Made by a program: the position numbers and the translations under genes. The notes under the pieces were generated by a model. That model was not told where the DNA came from. It worked only from the letters and a program-made list of their open reading frames with translations, and made no database searches. Below, in pieces: positions 45,484 to 55,147 of a stretch of DNA of 64,000 bases (positions are counted from its first letter, which is position 1; every line of letters starts with the position of its first letter). Source of the stretch: CACIIZ01 sp045565285 (lineage in GTDB: Bacteria; Pseudomonadota; Alphaproteobacteria; Rhodobacterales; Rhodobacteraceae); the NCBI GenBank assembly GCA_045565285.1, contig JBJLFR010000026.1:14030-78029 (forward strand), given 5' to 3'.

Positions 45484-46968
45484 ATTAATAAATATAGATC
45501 TTTTAATTCAAATTCTAATTCTCAACAAATATTAAATGATAGGCCTAAGCATGAGTGTGGTGTATTTGGTATTTATGGTCATCAAGATGCAGGAGCTTTA
45601 ACTGCTTTAGGACTACATGCTTTGCAACATAGAGGGCAAGAAGCTGCAGGTATGGTAACATATGATGGAACTCATTTCCATGCAGAACGTCGCATGGGTT
45701 TAGTAAGTGACACTTTTACTAAAACTAGTGTTTTAGGAAGACTTAAAGGTCATTCAGCAATCGGACATGTGAGGTACTCTACTACAGGAGGTACACTATT
45801 AAGAAATGTACAACCACTATTTGCTGATTTAGCATTAGGCGGATTTGCAATAGCGCATAATGGTAATCTTACCAATGGCTTAACAGTACGCCTAGAATTA
45901 GTAAAAGAAGGTGCGATATTTCAATCTACTTCCGACACGGAGACAATTTTGCAACTAGTTGCAAAATCAAAAAAAAATTTATCAATTGATAGAATGGTTG
46001 ATGCCTTGTCTCAAATTGAAGGAGCCTATGCATTAGTAGCTATTACAAACAAACAACTTATAGGTGTTAGAGACCCCTTTGGAATTAGACCTCTAATGTT
46101 AGGAGAATTAGAAGGTAAATATATTTTATGTTCTGAAACATGTGCTCTAGATATAATAGGAGCAAAATATATTAGAGAAGTTGAAAATGGAGAAATAGTA
46201 ATAATAAGTGATGACGGAATAGAAAGTATCAAACCTTTTCAAAAATTGAAACCAAGACCGTGTATTTTTGAATATATCTATTTCTCAAGACCAGATAGCT
46301 ATTTGGGAGGGTTAAGTATATATGAATGTAGAAAGTCCTTTGGCAGGCAATTAGCAATAGAGTCTCCAATGGAAGCTGATTATGTCATACCAGTACCTGA
46401 CAGTGGTGTTCCCTCAGCTATTGGTTATGCAGAACACTCTAAAATTCCTTTTGAACTAGGTATCATAAGAAACCATTATGTTGGAAGAACTTTTATTGAA
46501 CCCCAACAATCTATTAGAGCTTTATCAGTAAAACTTAAACATAATGTCAATAGAGCATTAATTGATGGCAAAAAAATTATTCTCATCGACGATTCAATTG
46601 TCAGAGGTACAACCTCTACAAAAATTATTGAAATGCTTAGAGATTCAGGAGCAAAAGAAATTCACATGAGAATAACCTCACCACCTATAAAGTTTCCAGA
46701 TTTTTATGGAATTGATACTCCCATTCAGGAGCAATTACTATCCGCTAACCATACAATAGACGAAATTTGTAAGTTTCTTAAAGCTGATAGTATTTCTTTT
46801 TTAAGCATAAATGGTTTATATAAAGCTATGGGACATCGAGAAGGAAGAGACACTAATAATCCGGCATTTACAGATCACTGTTTTACTGGTGATTATCCTA
46901 CGAAATTGAGCGACAAAGAGAGTAAAGAAGAATTTTCTCAACTTTCATTGCTTTCAAATTTAGAATAA
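45484..46968 (+). CDS. purF: amidophosphoribosyltransferase, apparent ATT start
   Basis: 494 residues if translation begins at ATT 45484. PurF needs its N-terminal nucleophile Cys, here C25 in PKHECGVFGIYG (codon 45556-45558). Any start at the first standard codon, TTG 45622, would lose it. Other landmarks are LQHRGQEAAGM, GHVRYSTTG, the PRPP loop IILIDDSIVRGTTS, and MRITSPPIKFPDFYG. The enzyme makes phosphoribosylamine, the first step of purine synthesis. Upstream in-frame codons back to TAG at 45445 include no ATG, GTG or TTG. An alternative is a frameshift in the A9 run at 45463-45471 that separates the gene from its true start. Confidence 0.85.
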   Translation: MNKYRSFNSNSNSQQILNDRPKHECGVFGIYGHQDAGALTALGLHALQHRGQEAAGMVTYDGTHFHAERRMGLVSDTFTKTSVLGRLKGHSAIGHVRYSTTGGTLLRNVQPLFADLALGGFAIAHNGNLTNGLTVRLELVKEGAIFQSTSDTETILQLVAKSKKNLSIDRMVDALSQIEGAYALVAITNKQLIGVRDPFGIRPLMLGELEGKYILCSETCALDIIGAKYIREVENGEIVIISDDGIESIKPFQKLKPRPCIFEYIYFSRPDSYLGGLSIYECRKSFGRQLAIESPMEADYVIPVPDSGVPSAIGYAEHSKIPFELGIIRNHYVGRTFIEPQQSIRALSVKLKHNVNRALIDGKKIILIDDSIVRGTTSTKIIEMLRDSGAKEIHMRITSPPIKFPDFYGIDTPIQEQLLSANHTIDEICKFLKADSISFLSINGLYKAMGHREGRDTNNPAFTDHCFTGDYPTKLSDKESKEEFSQLSLLSNLE

Positions 46969-46987
46969 TATCCATTTAAAGTTATAA

Positions 46988-47638
46988 TTATTTTTTATTT
47001 TTTACTGGTTTTACTCTTTTAGGGAAACAAGTTTTACAAATCTGACATATAGTCCCATTACAACCTCTAGCAGTACAAAATTCTCTTCCATAAAAAATTA
47101 TTTGTAAATGTAATTTATTCCATATTTCTCTCGGAAAAATTTTTTTTAAATCTTCTTCAGTCTTTTCTACGTTCTTTCCACTTGTTAATCCCCAACGTTG
47201 CGCCAAACGGTGAATATGAGTATCAACAGGAAAAGCAGGTATTCCAAACCCCTGAGATAATAGTACACTAGCAGTTTTGTGACCAACTCCTGGAAGCTCT
47301 TCTAATAAATTAATATCAATTGGTATTTTTCCATTATATTTTTCTACTAAAATACTTGATAATTCAGAAATTGCTTTAGATTTCTTAGGAGCTAATCCAC
47401 AAGGACGAATGATATCATAGATTTTCTCAACTGGCACGTCTTGCATTTTATAAGGGTTATTGGCTAATCTAAATAATTCTGGAGTTACTTTATTGACTCT
47501 TTCATCTGTACATTGTGCGCTTAATAAAACAGCAATTAATAACTGATATTTACTCTTGCTATTTAGTGGAATTGGAGGATTAGGATATAATTCATTTAGT
47601 TTTTTCAGAATATAATGTACACGATCATTTTTTAGCAT
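46988..47638 (-). CDS. nth: endonuclease III (DNA glycosylase/AP lyase)
   Basis: 216 residues. The helix-hairpin-helix LPGVGHKTASVLL with catalytic Lys, the VDTHIHRLAQRWG segment with catalytic Asp, and a C-terminal iron-sulfur site are present. It removes oxidised pyrimidines. The Cys arrangement FCTARGCNGTICQICKTCF (C-x4-C-x4-C-x2-C-x2-C) differs from the usual C-x6-C-x2-C-x5-C spacing of E. coli Nth. It ends 20 bases from convergent purF. Confidence 0.9.
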   Translation of the reverse strand: MLKNDRVHYILKKLNELYPNPPIPLNSKSKYQLLIAVLLSAQCTDERVNKVTPELFRLANNPYKMQDVPVEKIYDIIRPCGLAPKKSKAISELSSILVEKYNGKIPIDINLLEELPGVGHKTASVLLSQGFGIPAFPVDTHIHRLAQRWGLTSGKNVEKTEEDLKKIFPREIWNKLHLQIIFYGREFCTARGCNGTICQICKTCFPKRVKPVKNKK

Positions 47639-47730
47639 AGTAAGAAATAATTTAATTAGTTAAATATAATAATCTTCAGTATTAAATATTCTAACACCAT
47701 AATAATGATGGAAATAGGGTTAATTTATTA

Positions 47731-48879
47731 TTATTTATCATCAATTGAGGATATAAATACCCAACTCAGTAATAATAGTGGTAAGCAGACTATAAAAGAA
47801 ATTCTTATCCCATAAGCTTCAGCCAAATATCCTAAGAAGGGGGGACCAATTAAAAAAACTACGAAAGATATTTGAGCTAATGAAGCAACATTAGCTGCTG
47901 AAGATTTATCTGACATCTGTGCTGCAGAAGAGACTGCAATAGGAAATAATACTGCAGTACCTGATCCCATAATAAAAAATCCTATTAATGCAAGAAATGG
48001 TGAATTCGTTAATGAGATAGTTAATAATCCAAAAAGCATAGAAATTATTGACACTCTTGAAACAAATTGATTTCCAAAATCTTGTATAATTTTGTCTGCA
48101 TTGTACCTTACTAAAAATTGTGCAGCAGCACCTAAAAAAAGCGCCATCCCATTTATAAATGGTGGAGTTTTAAAAATATCACGCATAAATATTACTGACC
48201 AATCAATTCCAGCTCCTTCAACTAACATAGCTGATAAAGTAAAAAAAACTAATGCCATAATGCCCTTAGAAGGTATAACAAATAACGAAGTTTTTTGAGT
48301 TAAAGTTGGGCGGATAGGTGCAGTTGAATATTTTTTTGAAAAATTGAAAACTAAAAAAACACCTAATAAAAAACAAACAAAAAAATGAAAAGAAGGATTA
48401 ATATTTAATTGTGCAAAAATTGCTCCTAATAAACCTGCAGAAAAAAAACCAAGACTCCAAAAAGAATGGCTTCTATTCATAATTTTTTTCTTTATTTTAT
48501 ACTCAACTCGATCAGCTTCTATATTTACAGAAACTTCCACTACACCCACAATAAAACCAGCACAAAAAAGGAAAATAAAAAAGGTAAAAGGGTTATAGCT
48601 AAATGATGAGATAAATAAAAAAAATCCAAGCAAACTAATCCCTAGATTAATTATAATTTTAAAATTTAAATAATATAAAATTTTATCAGCAAATAATAAT
48701 GCTAATTGCACTCCTATTGGTAATCCAGATAGAGCTAAACCAAGATTGGTTTCACCAATACCCATTTGAGTTTGCAAATCTCCAATTCTTGGGAATAGCA
48801 TTCCAAAAACGAAAGAATATAAAAAGAAAAAAGAAAAAACATAACGCTGAGAACTACTATGGTTCATTTTAATTTTCAT
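47731..48879 (-). CDS. major facilitator superfamily transporter (YbjJ-like)
   Basis: 382 residues, about twelve membrane helices. The N-terminus RIGDLQTQMGIGETNLGLAL and the GFIVGVVEVSVNIEADRVE stretch between helices 4 and 5 resemble the YbjJ-type MFS proteins, whose substrates are not known. A lone gene with AT-rich flanks on both sides. Confidence 0.8.
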   Translation of the reverse strand: MKIKMNHSSSQRYVFSFFFLYSFVFGMLFPRIGDLQTQMGIGETNLGLALSGLPIGVQLALLFADKILYYLNFKIIINLGISLLGFFLFISSFSYNPFTFFIFLFCAGFIVGVVEVSVNIEADRVEYKIKKKIMNRSHSFWSLGFFSAGLLGAIFAQLNINPSFHFFVCFLLGVFLVFNFSKKYSTAPIRPTLTQKTSLFVIPSKGIMALVFFTLSAMLVEGAGIDWSVIFMRDIFKTPPFINGMALFLGAAAQFLVRYNADKIIQDFGNQFVSRVSIISMLFGLLTISLTNSPFLALIGFFIMGSGTAVLFPIAVSSAAQMSDKSSAANVASLAQISFVVFLIGPPFLGYLAEAYGIRISFIVCLPLLLLSWVFISSIDDK

Positions 48880-49122
48880 AGTTCCAAATTATAATCAATA
48901 TAAATATTAGAATATAGATATTAGGAAAAAATTATATATTTTTTTTAACAAGTCTCGACCCAGACCTGCGACAAAAAAAGTCAAATGTTATTAAAGTATA
49001 TGAATTGGGGTAAAGTTATAATTATTAATAAGTCACTGATAAAAATAAATTAAACAATGAGATGAGATACTAGATTATAGATATATGTATGATTTGATTG
49101 TTAACTACTATAGAGTTATGAA

Positions 49123-49566
49123 ATGAGTATAAATAAAATGATGATTATATTAGTATTTTCCTACTTCACAGCTGTTACTATTGCAAAAAGTAGCTCAATT
49201 TCTTTTAATAAAGAATGGTGGGAAAATATAAATCAAGAATATTTTGAAAAAATCTTGAGTGATGGTTTTAATCCGAATAGTAAGGATATAGAAGGTTACA
49301 CATTATTACATTATGCCTCTTTTTCAAAATCACCAGAAATAATTGAAATATTAATTTATAATGGCGCAGATATTAATTCTCAAAAAAATACCTTGGCTCA
49401 ATCACCCCTACATTGGGCTTCCCATTTTGGTTCTAAGAAGCATATAAAAACACTTATAAATTTGGGAGCAGATATACATGCTAAAGATAGTTTAGACAGA
49501 ACAACATGCTATTATTTAAAAAGAAATGATAATTTATCTGAGAAGTTTATTAAATGTTACTGCTAA
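49123..49566 (+). CDS. secreted ankyrin-repeat protein
   Basis: 147 residues with a probable signal peptide (MMIILVFSYFTAVTIA, cleavage near KSS) and two to three ankyrin repeats: DIEGYTLLHYASFSKSPEIIEILIYNGADINS and AQSPLHWASHFGSKKHIKTL. Ankyrin repeats mediate protein binding. The location would be periplasm or surface. It is convergent with the large RTX protein gene 50 bases away. The partner is unknown. Confidence 0.78.
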   Translation: MSINKMMIILVFSYFTAVTIAKSSSISFNKEWWENINQEYFEKILSDGFNPNSKDIEGYTLLHYASFSKSPEIIEILIYNGADINSQKNTLAQSPLHWASHFGSKKHIKTLINLGADIHAKDSLDRTTCYYLKRNDNLSEKFIKCYC

Positions 49567-49615
49567 AAAATAATTAATTTGAGCAATTAATTGAATTTTA
49601 AAAAGGATTTTAAAT

Positions 49616-52600
49616 TTAAATTATCAAATTTTGAAAACATAAATCATCACACCTTATTATTTCAACTTCAAAGTCCAACACTAGATCTCCATTCACATCT
49701 CCCTGGATCAATGTATTCCTTCCTTCATTCTGATACCAAACAGAATAAGGTGCTGGATTTTGAAAGCTAAAATCAAAACTTTGATTCCCATTTTCAAAAA
49801 TATTGGCATCAATAGAACTTAAATCTATTAGGTCTTCTGAAGTATCAAATTGTCTTATTTGATCTCGTGATTCACTACCAATCCCTGATTCATCTATATT
49901 GGAAAATAAAAAAATATCAGTATCAGTATCTCTTCGCCCACCAGCAAACATGTGATCTTGTCCCCTACCACCAAATATACTATCAGCTCCTCTTCGTCCT
50001 ATTAAAGTATCGTCACCATTACCACCAACAATATTATCTGAAAAAATTGTTCCTCTGATGTAAATAGATTCATCAGTATTTTGTAAAAGTTGATTAAGAC
50101 TTAATTCATAATCTCCAGTATACAGCCCATCATAAGAGTTCGCTTCTATAAAGTAGGTGCCAGAGTATTGAGTATCAAAAGAAAGTTTCGAATTATAATC
50201 CACACCTCCATCATCATCATAACCTACGACATAACCCGACTGATCAAAAATTGTAAGAATAGTATCTTCAACCCCATTCTCTCCTATCCCATAAAGCGAT
50301 ACTTCATAATTTCCTCCAGCAATCAAATCTACCGCTACCCAATCCCGGTCTCCTGAAGTCTCTAATTTCCCTGTATAAGTTCCACCAACTTGCATGCTCG
50401 CTGTGGTTGTTTCATCACTTGAAACATCAGTATTTTGCAAAAGTTGATTAAGACTTAATTCATAATCTCCAGTATACAGCCCATCATAAGAGTTCGCTTC
50501 TATAAAGTAGGTGCCAGAGTATTGAGTATCAAAAGAAAGTTTCGAATTATAATCCACACCTCCATCATCATCATAACCTACGACATAACCCGACTGATCA
50601 AAAATTGTAAGAATAGTATCTTCAACCCCATTCTCTCCTATCCCATAAAGCGATACTTCATAATTTCCTCCAGCAATCAAATCTACCGCTACCCAATCCC
50701 GGTCTCCTGAAGTCTCTAATTTCCCTGTATAAGTTCCACCAACTTGCATGCTCGCTGTGGTTGTTTCATCACTTGAAACATCAGTATTTTGCAAAAGTTG
50801 ATTAAGACTTAATTCATAATCTCCAGTATACAGCCCATCATAAGAGTTCGCTTCTATAAAGTAGGTGCCAGAGTATTGAGTATCAAAAGAAAGTTTCGAA
50901 TTATAATCCACACCTCCATCATCATCATAACCTACGACATAACCCGACTGATCAAAAATTGTAAGAATAGTATCTTCAACCCCATTCTCTCCTATCCCAT
51001 AAAGCGATACTTCATAATTTCCTCCAGCAATCAAATCTACCGCTACCCAATCCCGGTCTCCTGAAGTCTCTAATTTCCCTGTATAAGTTCCACCAACTTG
51101 CATGCTCGCTGTGGTTGTTTCATCACTTGAAACATCAGTATTTTGCAAAAGTTGATTAAGACTTAATTCATAATCTCCAGTATACAGCCCATCATAAGAG
51201 TTCGCTTCTATAAAGTAGGTGCCAGAGTATTGAGTATCAAAAGAAAGTTTCGAATTATAATCCACACCTCCATCATCATCATAACCTACGACATAACCCG
51301 ACTGATCAAAAATTGTAAGAATAGTATCTTCAACCCCATTCTCTCCTATCCCATAAAGCGATACTTCATAATTTCCTCCAGCAATCAAATCTACCGCTAC
51401 CCAATCCCGGTCTCCTGAAGTCTCTAATTTCCCTGTATAAGTTCCACCAACTTGCATGCTCGCTGTGGTTGTTTCATCACTTGAAACATCAGTGGTTTCT
51501 ATAATTACTTCCTCCTGTGGAAGAATTACTTCCTCCTGTGGAAGTTGAAAATCAATAAATAAATTATCACTATTAATTTTTTCAAATGATCCGAAACTAT
51601 CAATATATGAACAACTATATGAAATTTCACACCCATTATCTTCTTCAGAAATGAAATATTGTTGTAAATTAGCCCCAGAAACTTCTAATTCATTTCTAAA
51701 CCACTGAAATGTAAAAGATCCCAAACCATCATAATCAGAAATCTCTGTAACATCAGCATTTAGTGTTCCATTATTCGATATATTATTTACAATTAAAGCT
51801 TCACCTTCTGCTTCATAATTTAAAATACCACTCAAAATAAATGCCGTTTGATCATTAAGTTCATATTTCCGACTACCGTCCTCAGATCTTGTTTTTCCTA
51901 CATCCTCAATGTTAACCGTGTTTAAATTACCTCCTTCTGAATTGTAAAAAAGAAGGGAATCCTCATTAATATTAAAATCAATTATTCTATCAATGCCATC
52001 TCCACTATTAATAATAAACTGGTCGAAACCAGATCCCCCATATAAATAATCGTTTCCTTTGCCACCAGCAATAATATCATTTCCCGAATTTCCAAATAAA
52101 TTATTAGATACATGATTTCCAGTAATCTGGTCATTTCCATCACCGCCTACAACATTTTCAATTATCGTATTAGCAGCTATAGTGTGCCCACCTCTTAAAT
52201 CATAAGCATATGAAACATTCCCAGCTCCACCAATTTCATATTTTAATGTTGCAGGCCTTAAATCTACTACAGACCCAGCATCGCTAATTACTAATATTTC
52301 ATCATTTCCACCAGTATCCCATATGGTTTGAAAATACTCTGCTGAACCAAGTTCATAAGTTGTATCATCATTATTATAAGTTTCATTAATGCCATAAATG
52401 CTTTGTAAAGCTGCAATATCTAATGCTCCAAATGTTGACATATATCCAGCACTCAAATCCTGTGGTAACCCAAGCGGATGACCATCCCAACCATCATTAT
52501 AACTCATTATCGAAAAGATAGTCTGGTTCATATCTAAATAATCTCCAGTATCTCCAGGAGATGAAACCCCTTCCATAATACTTGAACCACCACCCGTATC

Positions 52601-53170
52601 ATGAGTATGAGCTAAGCCCAGACCATGTCCAAGTTCGTGAATAATAACAGAATTCATAAACCCACCCGTTTGATTTGAAGAATTATTCCAATATTCGGGA
52701 TTACTATTCAAAACACCTAAACCATCACTTTCTAAAGATGTGCCTTGCGGATACATATAACCATATAATCCATCCCCAAAATCACTTGTTACAAGGCGAA
52801 TATCTGCTTCGGTCTGATCATCAGTATATTCAAAATTTATATTTGCAAATGATGAAACATTATCAAAAATTTTAGAAATAGACACAACATCAGAAGCTGT
52901 AAATCCATCAGAACGGATAGAAAAACCTTCATCATATACTATAGAATTTTCCCCTACAAAATGAACCTTTATAGGCTGAGTGCTATCAAAAGCAGCATTT
53001 TCCCAGATCAGAGAATCAATAGGTTGAGGTGCATAAAATTGGAAAATATCAGAGTCATTATTATTTAGAGCAGGATTATAATAAGAGTTAACCTGATCCA
53101 ACTCAAAAGTAGGCAAAATAGATCTGTCTTCGCATTGGTTAATATCATTTATAATACATCTAATACACAT
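49616..53170 (-). CDS. large secreted RTX zinc metalloprotease with four PPC-like repeats
   Basis: 1184 residues, no signal peptide, so type I secretion is expected. The N-terminal protease domain has the metzincin zinc site HELGHGLGLAH (H178, H182, H188) and a Met-turn SIMSYN. RTX calcium repeats follow (GGDGNDQITG, GNSGNDIIAGGKGNDYLYGG). An immunoglobulin-like or cadherin-like insert comes next, then four copies of a 118-residue PPC-type beta domain (residues about 562-1033) with GDRDWVAVDL and GYDDDGGVDY. Last are further RTX repeats and a serralysin-like C-terminus. It probably digests extracellular protein. No type I exporter genes are nearby. The start is at a Cys-rich MCIRCIIND with GGAGGAT upstream on this strand. 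Confidence 0.87.
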   Translation of the reverse strand: MCIRCIINDINQCEDRSILPTFELDQVNSYYNPALNNNDSDIFQFYAPQPIDSLIWENAAFDSTQPIKVHFVGENSIVYDEGFSIRSDGFTASDVVSISKIFDNVSSFANINFEYTDDQTEADIRLVTSDFGDGLYGYMYPQGTSLESDGLGVLNSNPEYWNNSSNQTGGFMNSVIIHELGHGLGLAHTHDTGGGSSIMEGVSSPGDTGDYLDMNQTIFSIMSYNDGWDGHPLGLPQDLSAGYMSTFGALDIAALQSIYGINETYNNDDTTYELGSAEYFQTIWDTGGNDEILVISDAGSVVDLRPATLKYEIGGAGNVSYAYDLRGGHTIAANTIIENVVGGDGNDQITGNHVSNNLFGNSGNDIIAGGKGNDYLYGGSGFDQFIINSGDGIDRIIDFNINEDSLLFYNSEGGNLNTVNIEDVGKTRSEDGSRKYELNDQTAFILSGILNYEAEGEALIVNNISNNGTLNADVTEISDYDGLGSFTFQWFRNELEVSGANLQQYFISEEDNGCEISYSCSYIDSFGSFEKINSDNLFIDFQLPQEEVILPQEEVIIETTDVSSDETTTASMQVGGTYTGKLETSGDRDWVAVDLIAGGNYEVSLYGIGENGVEDTILTIFDQSGYVVGYDDDGGVDYNSKLSFDTQYSGTYFIEANSYDGLYTGDYELSLNQLLQNTDVSSDETTTASMQVGGTYTGKLETSGDRDWVAVDLIAGGNYEVSLYGIGENGVEDTILTIFDQSGYVVGYDDDGGVDYNSKLSFDTQYSGTYFIEANSYDGLYTGDYELSLNQLLQNTDVSSDETTTASMQVGGTYTGKLETSGDRDWVAVDLIAGGNYEVSLYGIGENGVEDTILTIFDQSGYVVGYDDDGGVDYNSKLSFDTQYSGTYFIEANSYDGLYTGDYELSLNQLLQNTDVSSDETTTASMQVGGTYTGKLETSGDRDWVAVDLIAGGNYEVSLYGIGENGVEDTILTIFDQSGYVVGYDDDGGVDYNSKLSFDTQYSGTYFIEANSYDGLYTGDYELSLNQLLQNTDESIYIRGTIFSDNIVGGNGDDTLIGRRGADSIFGGRGQDHMFAGGRRDTDTDIFLFSNIDESGIGSESRDQIRQFDTSEDLIDLSSIDANIFENGNQSFDFSFQNPAPYSVWYQNEGRNTLIQGDVNGDLVLDFEVEIIRCDDLCFQNLII
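50071..51486 (-). repeat. four tandem, nearly identical 354-bp repeats within the metalloprotease gene
   Basis: Copies begin at 50071, 50425, 50779 and 51133, each 354 bases (118 codons), in frame with the gene. I found only one base difference, T versus C at 50084, which is silent. A seven-base stub of a fifth unit follows at 51487. Near-identity at silent sites implies recent amplification or ongoing gene conversion. Assembly copy number may be inexact in such arrays. Confidence 0.97.
51503..51544 (-). repeat. two tandem 21-bp repeats encoding a short hinge
   Basis: The unit AATTACTTCCTCCTGTGGAAG occurs twice in a row and encodes LPQEEVI twice, a short linker between the insert domain and the four PPC repeats. 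It is in frame, so copy-number changes alter only linker length. Confidence 0.9.
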
Positions 53171-53365
53171 AATTATCCTCCTGTTTATTCTTCCTCCATC
53201 TTTAATAATTTATAGATTTAATAAGAAATCTTAAAAAGTAATTACTCTTTTAGAAGAAGAAACATATTATATATATGTGGAAAAAAAAGGAAATCATGGG
53301 GAATAAGGCCTAGGTTTTCCCCATTTTAATATTTCAAGCAAGGTATGTTTTTATTTTTTAAAAAC

Positions 53366-53845
53366 TTAAGAATTCATATTTTCTAGTTGAAGTTTTATAT
53401 CTGTAAGCACTTCCTGTAATGCTACCGCCTCGTTATGAAGTCTTTTACCTTCATTAAATGAAATCTTTCCATCTTCCATTGATTGATGGTAGTCACCAAT
53501 TAAAATTGCAAAACGTTGGCTTAATTCTAGAATATATTGACTCAAAGAAAAATTTTTGGAATTCAAAGATTCATTTTTTGAATCATGATTTGCTCTTTCA
53601 TTTAGTGATAATGTTGTACCTGACAATTCCGCAAGTGCTATTGTGATATATGGAAAACTAGCTTTACTTTCAAGATTAGCAACGGAATCAACTGAAATAA
53701 AACGATCAGCGTGCTCTGGAAAATCAGAATAATATCTTCCTAGAGTTGTTTTAGATTTCGCAGTTAAATGACATGCCCTTTCTATACCAACGTCCTTAAT
53801 TAATGCTTCTGTATGTTTTTTTAAATATTTTCCATAGTGCTTCAA
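53366..53845 (-). CDS. putative DNA-binding regulator (phage CII-like family of alphaproteobacteria)
   Basis: 159 residues. The N-terminal half suggests a helix-turn-helix: GIERACHLTAKSKTTLGRYYSD, then ISVDSVANLE. The C-terminal half is helical. This wording recurs in alphaproteobacterial proteins annotated as CII-like regulators. The start is TTG 53845, chosen for the strong GGAGGA site about 8 bases upstream (near 53854-53860). It lies upstream of the metalloprotease gene on the same strand, separated by 195 bases, and may control it (inference). Confidence 0.65.
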   Translation of the reverse strand: MKHYGKYLKKHTEALIKDVGIERACHLTAKSKTTLGRYYSDFPEHADRFISVDSVANLESKASFPYITIALAELSGTTLSLNERANHDSKNESLNSKNFSLSQYILELSQRFAILIGDYHQSMEDGKISFNEGKRLHNEAVALQEVLTDIKLQLENMNS

Positions 53846-54332
53846 AAGAAAAATCCTCCATTTTTAAAGTAGCTGGAATTATTTTATTATTATAGACCCA
53901 AATTTTTTTTCAAAAATATCCTACTAATATCAAAAATTGATAATAAAAAATTAAATATAATTCATTATTTTGATAGATTTAATTTCTATAATCAATAATA
54001 GTTTTTATACATTTATAATAGGGTAAAAAAATTACCTCTAAAACTTCTTATAACTCTCTAACTTTTTTAATTTTTAAAAAGTGTAGCAGACAAGGACAGA
54101 TCCTAAACTGAGACCAAATTGAAGCAATACCATCTAATTATTTCAATTATTTAAATCCTTATCTTTATTAAAAAAATTTAATAAATATTAATAAGTTATC
54201 TTGTCTAAGTGTTATGTAAAAAGAAGAGTTGATAATGTATTAACCTGAAAAAATATTATTTATATTCCATTTTGGTAAAATAATATTTATGACATTATGC
54301 GTAGATTTTTTTTTTGTATAATTTTATTGTTA
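53846..54332. other. 487-base AT-rich intergenic region without a gene
   Basis: No plausible coding frame of useful length was seen on either strand. It contains a perfect 11-base inverted repeat (54251-54261 with 54278-54288, loop 16) before the 3' end of the SDR gene, and a short hairpin near 54061-54082 (ACTTTTT with AAAAAGT). It should hold the promoter of the regulator gene and the terminator of the SDR gene. Nothing else recognised. Confidence 0.6.
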
Positions 54333-55115
54333 TTAAGTTTCATTTTTAATTATACCACTTGAATCAAACCCCCCATCAACGGGAAATACTGTTCCATTTA
54401 AATATGAAGAACCTGGTAAAGTAAAAAACAAAGCTGCTGATGCTACTTCTTCTGGTAATCCATATCTTTTTTGAGGAATTTGTTGTAGGAAAGCTCTTCT
54501 AGTTTCTTTATCATGCATATTTTTTACTAGTTCGGTTTCAATAGCTCCTGGGCATAGTGTATTAACTGTTATGTTAAATGGCGCTAATTCTATAGAAAGA
54601 ACCTTGCTTAAGGCAATAACACCTCCTTTTGAGGCACCATAGGCAGCTCTTCCTGTACCCCCCCTTAAACCTGCTACAGAAGACATAGTAATTATCCTAC
54701 CATATTTTTGAGATATCATTAATTTTGAAATTTCTTTTGTCATTATAAAAGAACCAGTGAGATTTATTGAAATAATTCTATTCCAATCATCAATGGTAGT
54801 ATTAACAATTTTTTTTTCTAGACCAATACCCGCAAAGTGCATCAGAATTTCAACAGATTTATATTTTTTATTTATACTATCAACTAATTTTAAGACTGAT
54901 ATTTCTGAACTTACATCACAATATATATAATCTATTTTTTTACCTTCTAATTTTAATTTTTTTAACACTTCTGACCCTAATTTTTTATTTACATCAGCTA
55001 TAATCACATTTGCGCCTACATTAAGAAGCATTTGTACAGTAGCTAATCCAATTCCACTTGCTCCTCCAGTAACAATGGCTGTTTGACCTGATAGAAAAAA
55101 ATTGTTGTGATACAT
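54333..55115 (-). CDS. short-chain dehydrogenase/reductase
   Basis: 260 residues, a classical SDR: AIVTGGASGIGLATVQ, LMHFAGIG at the NAG position, catalytic SSVAG and YGASKGG (Tyr-x3-Lys), and C-terminal SSYLNGTVFPVDGGFD. It uses NAD(P) to oxidise or reduce a small alcohol or keto compound. A sugar, acyl or steroid substrate cannot be told apart. It is transcribed alone, next to tRNA-Met. Confidence 0.9.
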   Translation of the reverse strand: MYHNNFFLSGQTAIVTGGASGIGLATVQMLLNVGANVIIADVNKKLGSEVLKKLKLEGKKIDYIYCDVSSEISVLKLVDSINKKYKSVEILMHFAGIGLEKKIVNTTIDDWNRIISINLTGSFIMTKEISKLMISQKYGRIITMSSVAGLRGGTGRAAYGASKGGVIALSKVLSIELAPFNITVNTLCPGAIETELVKNMHDKETRRAFLQQIPQKRYGLPEEVASAALFFTLPGSSYLNGTVFPVDGGFDSSGIIKNET

Positions 55116-55147
55116 AGATTAAATCTTTAAAACTATTTTTTTAATTT

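Noticed and set aside
48950..48990. Sequence near GACCCAGACCTGCGAC resembling a tRNA T-arm
   Set aside because: No acceptor, D-arm or anticodon arm can be built around it.
50168..51418. Four identical 62-residue frames on the plus strand at 354-base spacing
   Set aside because: They lie antisense to the metalloprotease repeats and are copied with them. No ribosome site or family likeness.
50071..51486. Regular repeat array considered as CRISPR
   Set aside because: The units are 354 bases, directly adjacent without spacers, and code in frame for a protein domain.
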